Assembly (NCBI RefSeq): GCF_049331405.1 | Contig: NZ_CP186274.1 | Location: forward strand, 8,928,001 to 8,992,000 | Length of the DNA stretch: 64,000 nucleotides | Reading direction: 5' to 3' | DNA from: PoT sp049331405 | GTDB lineage: Bacteria; Planctomycetota; Planctomycetia; Isosphaerales; Isosphaeraceae | In this document: piece by piece, positions 25,802-33,454 of the stretch | How the letters are laid out: each line of letters begins with the position of its first letter | How positions within the stretch are numbered: the first letter of the stretch is position 1 | Program-made: the position numbers and the translations under genes | The notes under the pieces: generated by a model | What the model was told of the DNA's origin: nothing | Database searches by the model: none | The model's input: only the letters and a program-made list of their open reading frames with translations

Positions 25802-27154
25802 ATGCCTCGTGCCCGCCTCCGAACGATCGCCTGCCTCTTCACAATTGCACTTGCTTGCGCATGCGTCGCGCCCTCGACGATGGCGTCCCCTCCCGACGCC
25901 GCCCCGCGCTGGTGGAAGGGGAACCTGCACACGCACTCGCTCTGGAGCGACGGCAACGACTATCCCGAGATGATCGTCGACTGGTATGTGAAGAAGGGGT
26001 ATCAGTTCCTCGCGCTCTCGGACCACAACGTCTTGAGCCGGGGACAACGCTGGGTCGACATCGAGGCCGCGAACAAGCGGGCCAAGGTCGATGCGTTCGC
26101 GCTCTACCGCGGGCGGTTCGGCCCCGACTGGGTGGAGACGCGTGACCACGACGGCAAGAAACAGGTCCGGCTCAAGCCCCTCTCCGAGTTCCGCCCCCTC
26201 TTCGAACAGCCGGGCAAGTTCCTCCTGATCCAGGGGGAGGAGATCACCGACCAGCACGATTCCAAGCCGATTCACATGAACGCGACGAACCTCGTCGATA
26301 CGATCCCGCCGCAAGGGGGCAAGAGCGTCGTAGAGGCGATGACGAACAACCTGCTCGCGGTCGAGGCCCACGTCAAGAAGTTCGGCGTCCCGGTCCTGAC
26401 CCACCTGAACCACCCCAACTTCGGCTACGCGATCACGGCCGAGGAGCTGGCGATGGTCACGCGCGAGCTCTACTTCGAGGTCTACAACGGCCACCCCGAC
26501 GTCCATCAGATCGGCGACGAGACGCACGTGGGCATCGAGCGGATGTGGGACATCGTCAACACCATCCGTATCGCCGAGATGCGAGTGGCCCCCGTCGCGG
26601 GCCTGGCGACCGACGACTCGCACCACTACTTCGCCCCCTCGGGCAACTCGACCCCCGGGCGCGGCTGGATCATGGTGCGGAGCCGCTTCCTCACCCCCGA
26701 ATCCCTGATCCGCGCCATCGAGTCCGGCGACTTCTACGCGAGCACCGGCGTCACCTTGGCCGAGGTCAAGTTCTCGCCCGCCTCCAAGCTCCTCGAGGTT
26801 GAGGTCGCCCCCGAGCCCGGCGTCGAGTACACGATCCGGTTCATCGGCACGAAGAAGGGCTACGACCCGAGCCGCAAGCCCGTCCTCGACGCCTCGGGCA
26901 AGCCCCTCCCCGTCACCCGGCGCTACTCCGACGACGTCGGCCGCATCTTCTCATCTTCCAAGGGCACCAAGGCCACCTACCGCCTCACCGGCGACGAATA
27001 CTACGTCCGCGCCGTCGTCACCTCCGACCGGGCCCCCGAGAACCCCTCATACCCCGGCCAGAAATCCCAGGCCTGGACCCAGCCCGTCGGCTGGGAATCC
27101 CTGATCGAGCCCAATGTCGCCCCCGACCCCAGTGCGAAGGCGAGTCCCAACTGA
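25802..27154 (+). CDS. Exported PHP-domain metal hydrolase
   Basis: A 450-residue protein. Residues 1-28 are a signal peptide (ACLFTIALACACVAPS), with a cysteine that could be lipidated. The PHP fold begins with GNLHTHSLWSDG (metal ligands H-x-H) and continues with FLALSDHNVLS, LLIQGEEI, VLTHLNHPNFG and LATDDSHHY, the usual ligand order. A C-terminal beta domain (about 320-430) follows. PHP enzymes are phosphoesterases; this exported subgroup has no assigned substrate. It stands alone between DAHP synthase and the sigma-fusion array. Confidence 0.8.
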   Translation: MPRARLRTIACLFTIALACACVAPSTMASPPDAAPRWWKGNLHTHSLWSDGNDYPEMIVDWYVKKGYQFLALSDHNVLSRGQRWVDIEAANKRAKVDAFALYRGRFGPDWVETRDHDGKKQVRLKPLSEFRPLFEQPGKFLLIQGEEITDQHDSKPIHMNATNLVDTIPPQGGKSVVEAMTNNLLAVEAHVKKFGVPVLTHLNHPNFGYAITAEELAMVTRELYFEVYNGHPDVHQIGDETHVGIERMWDIVNTIRIAEMRVAPVAGLATDDSHHYFAPSGNSTPGRGWIMVRSRFLTPESLIRAIESGDFYASTGVTLAEVKFSPASKLLEVEVAPEPGVEYTIRFIGTKKGYDPSRKPVLDASGKPLPVTRRYSDDVGRIFSSSKGTKATYRLTGDEYYVRAVVTSDRAPENPSYPGQKSQAWTQPVGWESLIEPNVAPDPSAKASPN

Positions 27155-27197
27155 TTAGCTCACATCCACAAACGAACACTTGTCAGGTGATAGTAAA

Positions 27198-27229
27198 CGA
27201 ACGGGCCGGGGCAATCCCCGGCCCATTCG
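27198..27229. terminator. Bidirectional hairpin between convergent genes
   Basis: GGGCCGGGG at 27203-27211 pairs with CCCCGGCCC at 27216-27224 around CAAT, extended by CGAA/TTCG outside one mismatch. It lies between the PHP gene and the first sigma-fusion gene. On the minus strand it is followed by TTTACT. Confidence 0.65.
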
Positions 27230-27244
27230 CATTCACCGCACGAA

Positions 27245-30220
27245 TCATCGAGGCTCGGCCTTCTTCTGGTCATCCCAGTCGAGCCGAACCGTCTCTCCCG
27301 GCTGTGGTGCGATGGGCTGATGGCGAATGTTGACGTTGCCGACCTGATGGCTGACGATCATCGGGACCGGCGGGACACGATCGAAGACAAAACTCCCTCG
27401 ATCGTCAACCACGGCCCTGTGGACATAGAAACCGATCTTAACGGGAGGAATTGTGATCACATTCCCATCAACTTGACGCCCGGCGGCGTCCAACAGTTTG
27501 GGGGGCGGTGCGATCACCTCGTTGCGAGTGTCCTCCACCCAATCCAGGGTTTCCTGGTTTCGAAGCGGCCCATTGGGTAATTTCCCCTCGATCCGACACC
27601 AGTCCTGGAGCCGGATCTCGGCGAGTCCCTTCGCCTCGTCCGAGTTGTACCTCGCAAAGCCGGCCGGATCCACGACCGCGAGTGCGTACGGCTCGTCCGT
27701 CGTCGGCAGTTGATAGCGCCCGTCGGGGCCCGTCTCCACGAAAATGCATCCGGGCCTGGTGGTCGGATTGCAATCGATCGAGAGCGAGTCCTTCTTGAAA
27801 GCCATGAGCACGCGAGCCCCGGCCCTCGGCTTACCGTCGGGGCTGAGGACCACCCCGGAAGGACCGGGCAGCGGATCCTTCTTGAGCTTGATATCGAGCC
27901 TCGCTTTCGACCGGTTGCCGGGGATGACCTCCGAGACGAACGGCTCGAACCCCGGGGCCCGGACCCGGAATCGGAACCCCTTCGCGGTCTCGGAGTCGAA
28001 GGTCATGATGAAGCGACCATCGCGCTCCGGCTCGTATCCAAGACGCGTCTCCCAGGACGCGACGTTCCCCTGTGCATCAGCACCGCCAAATTCCATGATG
28101 GCGTGACGGACAGGCTTCCCGGTTTCTCCCGAGGTGAGTTGCCCGTAGACGGTGAGCGACCTCGCCATGCGAAACTCGATCGCATCGCCGGTGACCTCCA
28201 GCGACGGGAGGATCGGCGGGACAGTGTATCCCTCTCGGTAGAGCGAATAGATGAGCACACCTTCCGGTGCATGATCCCAACGGAACCGGCCTTCGGAATC
28301 GGTCTCGAAGGGCTCGCTGAACGCCGTCAGGCCCTTCCAGCGTTGGAAGTAGAATTGTGCCTTGTTGATCGGCCTGCCTTCGCTATCGACGACCCGACCG
28401 TGGAAGGACTTGCCGGGCTGCATCCGCACTTCGATCGGCTCGATCCCCGCCTGAATCTCCTTTTCGAGGACCTGCGGCGCGAAATTCGGGGCCCGGAACA
28501 CGACCGACTGTCGGCCCGGATTGACGCTGGCGAAACGGAAGCGACCTTGCTCATCGGTGCGAGTATGGAGGATGTCGTCGAGGAAGATCTCGGAGCGGCT
28601 CCCCAGCATCACGATCGCCCCTTCGACCGGGGCACCGTCGCCGCCCAGCACTGTTCCGGATAAGGGGACGCCTTTCTTCAAGATTGTCTCGGCGGTGCCA
28701 TCCCTGAGCTTGGCGATGGGAGGAGCCGAACCATACGAGAATTCGCTGATGTAGTCCGGATGGTAATATCTTATGCCGATCAACTCCCCGGTAATCTCCG
28801 GGGCACTCGTCGTCTCCCAGCGCCCGTCGGGGCCGCTGGTCGCCTGCAAGTCGAAGAAGAGCTCATGCGGATCGTTCTGCTTGTAATTGTGGCTCCAGAG
28901 ATAGACCGTCACGCCCCCCACGGGCTCGCCCGCCTGATTCACGAACCTTCCCGCGAGCCTGTACCCCTTTCGAAGCCGCGCGACGATCTTCTCCGGGATC
29001 GTCTCGAACATGCCGTCAGCCCTGTAGGAGAACCGCTGGAGCGCATATCCGTCGGCCCAAAGGTCGATAGAAACACTCCGATCGGTCCGATTCGTCCCAT
29101 GTTCGAGATCGAGATGCCCCACGGAGTCCGTCCTGATCAGGCTCCGACGCCCGTTGTCAAAACTGCGGACCATCTGCGCCTGGACCGGTCGACCCGTCTC
29201 CGCGTCGACGACCTCGAGGCTCGTTCGGCCGGCCCTGGCCTTGTAAGGGTCGAGTTTGCTCAGTACTTCGGTGTCGTCGGGGGCGTCCGGCTCCTCGATC
29301 GCCTTGGGCGTCAGCACCGCCGCCGGAGCGGGGGCAGGGTCGGGTGTAGGGTCGGCCCCCTTCTGGTTCGGCTCGGCAGGAGGTGAACCGAAGCCTCCTC
29401 CGAGCACTCCGACGGCTGCCACGACCACCAAAGCTCCGACGACGATCCCAAGGCCCTTCAACTGCCCCCAGAGCATCGTCGAAGCCACCTGCCTCGCCAG
29501 CACCGCCGCCGTCCCGGAGGCCCCCAGCGCAAAACTCGCCGTCTTCTCGACGAGGTGGCCGGGCAGGGGATAAGTCCGCGTCATCGCCAGCAGGAGCGTC
29601 GAGCGCCGAGACGGCTCGAGACCGCGCCGCTCGAGGCCCAACCTCAACCGCCTCCTCGCCTGGAAGAGTCGGCCCCGGACCGCGGCGGGGGTCAGGCCGA
29701 GCTCCCTGGCCGCCTCGTCCACCGTCTTCTCCTGCATGTGGCAGAGGAGCACCGGTTGGCGGAACCGCATCGGTAGCCGCAGGATCTCCTCGTCGATCGC
29801 CCACCGAAGCTCGGCGAGGGAGGAGCGGTCGAGATCCACGACGGCCTCGGATCGCATCGCGCGGACCTCACGGTCCTTGCGTCTCAAGGCGTTCGCCCGT
29901 GCCCTCGAGGCCGTCCGAACCGCAACCCCGTAGAGCCAGGGGCCGAGCCGACTCGGGTCGCGGAGCATTCCCGCCTTGCGGACCATCACCAGGAACGTGG
30001 CCTGGAAGGCGTCCTCGGCGTCGTTCGGGTCCGGGAGCAACCGCCGGCAGACCCCCCAGACCATCCCCCCGTGCCTCTGCACCAGGGCCTCGAACGCCAG
30101 CTCGTCCCCCTCGGAGACGAACCGCCCCAGCAATTCCTCTTCCGAGAGCCCCGACGTCGTCCCCGACACGAAGACCTGCCGGATCCTCCCCAGCACAGCC
30201 CCCCGATCCTCGCTCGCCAT
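27245..30220 (-). CDS. ECF sigma factor fused to carboxypeptidase-like repeats, array copy 1
   Basis: A 991-residue fusion. Sigma region 2 (ALVQRHGGMVWGVCRRLL, then DAEDAFQATFLVMVRKAG) spans about 43-105 and region 4 (VDEAARELGLTPAAVRGRLF) about 145-200. A membrane helix lies at about 250-270 (LGIVVGALVVVAAVGVLGGG). The remaining 700 residues are repeated beta domains (LAGRFVNQAGEPVGGVTVYL, SGTVLGGDGAPVEGAIVMLG). It is the last of three tandem paralogues. A 20-bp element shared with the next copy lies 68 bp upstream of the start. No anti-sigma gene is adjacent. Confidence 0.85.
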   Translation of the reverse strand: MASEDRGAVLGRIRQVFVSGTTSGLSEEELLGRFVSEGDELAFEALVQRHGGMVWGVCRRLLPDPNDAEDAFQATFLVMVRKAGMLRDPSRLGPWLYGVAVRTASRARANALRRKDREVRAMRSEAVVDLDRSSLAELRWAIDEEILRLPMRFRQPVLLCHMQEKTVDEAARELGLTPAAVRGRLFQARRRLRLGLERRGLEPSRRSTLLLAMTRTYPLPGHLVEKTASFALGASGTAAVLARQVASTMLWGQLKGLGIVVGALVVVAAVGVLGGGFGSPPAEPNQKGADPTPDPAPAPAAVLTPKAIEEPDAPDDTEVLSKLDPYKARAGRTSLEVVDAETGRPVQAQMVRSFDNGRRSLIRTDSVGHLDLEHGTNRTDRSVSIDLWADGYALQRFSYRADGMFETIPEKIVARLRKGYRLAGRFVNQAGEPVGGVTVYLWSHNYKQNDPHELFFDLQATSGPDGRWETTSAPEITGELIGIRYYHPDYISEFSYGSAPPIAKLRDGTAETILKKGVPLSGTVLGGDGAPVEGAIVMLGSRSEIFLDDILHTRTDEQGRFRFASVNPGRQSVVFRAPNFAPQVLEKEIQAGIEPIEVRMQPGKSFHGRVVDSEGRPINKAQFYFQRWKGLTAFSEPFETDSEGRFRWDHAPEGVLIYSLYREGYTVPPILPSLEVTGDAIEFRMARSLTVYGQLTSGETGKPVRHAIMEFGGADAQGNVASWETRLGYEPERDGRFIMTFDSETAKGFRFRVRAPGFEPFVSEVIPGNRSKARLDIKLKKDPLPGPSGVVLSPDGKPRAGARVLMAFKKDSLSIDCNPTTRPGCIFVETGPDGRYQLPTTDEPYALAVVDPAGFARYNSDEAKGLAEIRLQDWCRIEGKLPNGPLRNQETLDWVEDTRNEVIAPPPKLLDAAGRQVDGNVITIPPVKIGFYVHRAVVDDRGSFVFDRVPPVPMIVSHQVGNVNIRHQPIAPQPGETVRLDWDDQKKAEPR

Positions 30221-30287
30221 TTCGCACCCCTCGCGTTCGTCCCGTCCGATGTCCTCAACCGCCGGAGTACTGCAACCGCACGAACGC

Positions 30288-30307
30288 TCATCACAAAAAT
30301 CTTACCG
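30288..30307 (-). promoter_or_regulatory. Conserved upstream element of sigma-fusion copy 1
   Basis: On the minus strand CGGTAAGATTTTTGTGATGA, 68 bp before the start codon at 30220. It matches the element before copy 2 at 19 of 20 positions, although the surrounding spacers differ. It is probably the promoter or operator of these genes. Confidence 0.55.
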
Positions 30308-30343
30308 CGAGACAGCGATATCCGGACGCGAGGGTTCCAACCA

Positions 30344-33325
30344 TCAGGGCTCGGACCGCGGCGTCTCGTCCCAGCGGATCTGGACGGTCTCGCCCGGCTT
30401 CGGGGTGATCGCCTGCAGGCGGACGCCCTGGTTCTTCCGGAAAATCCCGACGTTCATCGGGATCGGCGGGACCCGCTCGAAGACGAACCTCCCCTGGTCA
30501 TCCACCCCGGCAACGTGGCTCATGAAGGCGAACCGCAATGTGGGAATCGTGGCGACTTTCCCATCGATGACCCGCCACTCCAGGCGTTCCCCATCGCGTA
30601 GTGGTCCATCCGGCAATCGCCCCTCGATCCGGCTCCAGGCTTCGAGGCGGATCTCGGTGAGCCCCTTCACCCGATTCGAGTCGACCCGGGCGAAGCCGGA
30701 TGGATCCACGACCGCGAGGGCGTAAGGGTCGTCCGTCGCGGGGAGTTGGAAGCGACCGTCGGGGCCCGTCTCCACGTGGAAGCCGATAAGGAACATGCTT
30801 GGGTCGAAATCGACCCAGAGCGGTTCCTTTTCCGACGCCATCAGGACGCGAGCCCCGGGCCTCGGCCTGCCGTCCGGCCCGAGCACGACCCCGGAAAGCC
30901 CGGGTTGCGGGACCTTCTTGAGCCTGATATTGAGCTTCGCCTTGATGCGGTCTCCGGGGATCGCCTTCGAGAGGTACACCTCATAACCCCTCGCCCTGAC
31001 GCGGACCCGAAATCCGGGCGAGGACTCGGTGCCGACCCCCATGCCGAAGCCTCCACCGGTCCAGTCGCTCCCGGCGTACTCCCCCGATCTGGCGACCGTC
31101 TTCAAGGAGTCGGCCTCGACGATCTCGAGCTCGGTCCTCTCGATGGGCTCCCCGGTTCCCTCGTCGACGATGTTCCCCAGGATCGTGAGCCGCCGGTCCA
31201 TCCGATAAACGTGCTCCTCTCCGTCCGCAAACGCCGTTTGCGTGACGTCCCCCCTGGCGATGTATCCCTCTCGAACGAGGCTGAACCACATGGCCTCCGC
31301 CGGGGCGTTCTCCCAGCGGAATCGGCCGTCGGAATCCGTGTCGAGGCCTTCCTGCAGGGTGCCAAAGCCATTGTCGAACGCAAAGGAAAGATGCGCCTTG
31401 TTGATCGACCGGCCCGCGCCGTCGACGACCCGCCCCTGAAGGAGCTTCCCCTTCTTCATGCGAATCTCGACCGGCTCACCTCCCGGCTTGATCTCCTGGA
31501 CGAGCCTCGGTGCCAGGCCCGGGGCCTTGACGAGGAGGCTCACCGCGCCGCGACGGGGCAGGCCTGGATATTGGACAAGGCGCGTCTCCTCATCTTGCCG
31601 GGCGAGGACGCTCCGGAACCGCCCGAGGGCATCGGTCCGCGTGTGGGGGGAGCTGCCGAAGTCGTAGGCCCCGCGTTTGATGAACCCGACGATCGCGCCT
31701 TCGACCGGCTTCCCATCCATGTCCAGCACCCGCCCCGAGAATTTGGCCCCTCGCTTGAGGACGGTCACGGCGGTTCCCGCGAGCAGCTCCGCGACGGCAG
31801 GCGCCTTCACCTTCGCATATTCACCGACATATTCGGGATGACTGCACTCCATGAACATCAGCTCGCCGTTGACCTCCGGGGCGCTGGTGGTCTCCCAGCG
31901 GCCATCGGGGCCGCTGGTCGCCCGCACGTTATGGAACCACTCGTGGGGATCCCTGGGCTTCCAGTTGTAGCTCCAGAGCTTGACGGTCACGCCGCTCAAT
32001 GGCTCTCCCGCCTCGTTGACGAACCGCCCGGCGAGCCTCCGACCCTTGTGGAGCCGCACGACGATCTTCTCCGGGATCTTCAAGGAAGGAGTCGTCCCCC
32101 AGGTCTCGAACGATGCGCCGGACCAGCCACTCCCCCAGTAGCCGAACCGCTGGATCGCGTACCCTTCGGCCCAGAGATGGATGAGGATATGATCGTCCCC
32201 CCACCTCGTCGAATGCTCCAGGTCGATCCGCCCCTCCGCATCGGTCTTGAGCGAGACCTCATCTCCACTGTCGATCGTGCGGATGATCTGAGCCTGGAGC
32301 GGCTTGCCAGTCTCTGCGTCGACGACCTCGACCCTCGTGCGCCCCGGCTTGTACGGGTCGAGCTTGCTGAGGGCCTCGGGGTCGACGGGGCCAGGTGCCT
32401 CGAGATCCTCGTCGGCCCTGGGGGCGAGGGCCGCCGCCGGGGCAGGTGCCGGCCTCGCCACGTTGGGCTTTCGGGGAGGGGCAGGGGGAGAGCCGGCGCC
32501 GCTCCCGAGGACCCCCGCCGTCGCCACGACGAGCAGCGCCCCGAGGACGAGCCCCAGGCCCTTCAACTGACCCCAGAGCATCGTCGACGCCACCTGCTTC
32601 GCCAGCAACGCCGCCGTCCCGGAGGCCCCCAGCGCGAACCGCGCCGTCTTCTCGACAAGCTGGCCGGGCAGGGGATAAGTCCGCGTCATCGCCAGCAACA
32701 GCGTGGCGCGACGAGTCGGCTTGAGCCCTCGGCGTTCGAGGCCCGCCCTCAGACGCTTCCTCGCCTGAAAGAGCCGGCCGCGGACCGCGGCGGGGGTCAG
32801 TCCGAGTTCCCTCGCGGCCTCGTCCACCGTCTTTTCCTCGATGTGGCAGAGGATCAAGGGCTGACGGAACCGCATCGGCAGTCGGAGGATCTCCTCGTCG
32901 ATCCCACACCGAAGGCCCGAGACCGAGGATCCATCGTCAGGTTCCACCGCCTCCGGCCGCCTTGCACGAGCCTCGCGATCGTGCCGCCTCGCGGCATTCA
33001 CCCGGGCATGCGAGGCCGTCCGGAACGCCACCCCGTAGAGCCAGGGGCCGAGCCGATTCTTGTCTCGCAGCAATCCCGCCTTGCGGACCATGACCAGGAA
33101 CGTCGCCTGGAACGCGTCCTCGGCGTCATCAGGGTCGCGCAGCACCCGGCGGCAGACGTTCCAGACCATCGAACCGTGGCGCTGCACCAGGGCCTCGAAC
33201 GCCAGCTCATCCCCCTCGGCGACGAACCGCTCGAGCAACTCGCTCTCCGAGAGCCCCGACGTCGTCCCCGACGCGAAGACCTGCCGGATCCTCCCCAGCA
33301 CGGCACCCCGATGCTCGCTCGGCAT
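30344..33325 (-). CDS. ECF sigma factor fused to carboxypeptidase-like repeats, array copy 2
   Basis: A 993-residue paralogue of its neighbours, with the same order: sigma region 2 (ALVQRHGSMVWNVCRRVL), region 4 (the HTH VDEAARELGLTPAAVRGRLF is identical to copy 1), a linker rich in Pro and Ala, a membrane helix at about 252-272 and repeated beta domains. Sigma parts are nearly identical between copies 1 and 2, while the outer domains differ more, so the output specificity may be shared and the sensed input may differ (inference). The start at 33325 lies 69 bp downstream of a conserved element. Confidence 0.85.
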   Translation of the reverse strand: MPSEHRGAVLGRIRQVFASGTTSGLSESELLERFVAEGDELAFEALVQRHGSMVWNVCRRVLRDPDDAEDAFQATFLVMVRKAGLLRDKNRLGPWLYGVAFRTASHARVNAARRHDREARARRPEAVEPDDGSSVSGLRCGIDEEILRLPMRFRQPLILCHIEEKTVDEAARELGLTPAAVRGRLFQARKRLRAGLERRGLKPTRRATLLLAMTRTYPLPGQLVEKTARFALGASGTAALLAKQVASTMLWGQLKGLGLVLGALLVVATAGVLGSGAGSPPAPPRKPNVARPAPAPAAALAPRADEDLEAPGPVDPEALSKLDPYKPGRTRVEVVDAETGKPLQAQIIRTIDSGDEVSLKTDAEGRIDLEHSTRWGDDHILIHLWAEGYAIQRFGYWGSGWSGASFETWGTTPSLKIPEKIVVRLHKGRRLAGRFVNEAGEPLSGVTVKLWSYNWKPRDPHEWFHNVRATSGPDGRWETTSAPEVNGELMFMECSHPEYVGEYAKVKAPAVAELLAGTAVTVLKRGAKFSGRVLDMDGKPVEGAIVGFIKRGAYDFGSSPHTRTDALGRFRSVLARQDEETRLVQYPGLPRRGAVSLLVKAPGLAPRLVQEIKPGGEPVEIRMKKGKLLQGRVVDGAGRSINKAHLSFAFDNGFGTLQEGLDTDSDGRFRWENAPAEAMWFSLVREGYIARGDVTQTAFADGEEHVYRMDRRLTILGNIVDEGTGEPIERTELEIVEADSLKTVARSGEYAGSDWTGGGFGMGVGTESSPGFRVRVRARGYEVYLSKAIPGDRIKAKLNIRLKKVPQPGLSGVVLGPDGRPRPGARVLMASEKEPLWVDFDPSMFLIGFHVETGPDGRFQLPATDDPYALAVVDPSGFARVDSNRVKGLTEIRLEAWSRIEGRLPDGPLRDGERLEWRVIDGKVATIPTLRFAFMSHVAGVDDQGRFVFERVPPIPMNVGIFRKNQGVRLQAITPKPGETVQIRWDETPRSEP

Positions 33326-33393
33326 ATCTCAATCCCTCGCGTCCGTCCCGTCTCGTGACTTCTCCCTTGAGGTACTGGATCCGCGAAGGGCAT

Positions 33394-33413
33394 TCATCAC
33401 AAAAATCTTGCCG
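33394..33413 (-). promoter_or_regulatory. Conserved upstream element of sigma-fusion copy 2
   Basis: On the minus strand CGGCAAGATTTTTGTGATGA, 69 bp before the start codon at 33325. It differs from the copy-1 element at one position. No equally good match lies before copy 3. Confidence 0.55.
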
Positions 33414-33454
33414 GGTGCACGAGATTGGCAAGAGGCGAGGGCGATGGGAAAGGA

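Noticed and set aside
30746..33358. 870-codon plus-strand open frame across a sigma-fusion gene
   Set aside because: Low-complexity Arg/Asp/Gly-rich translation, no family likeness, and fully antisense to a well-supported gene.
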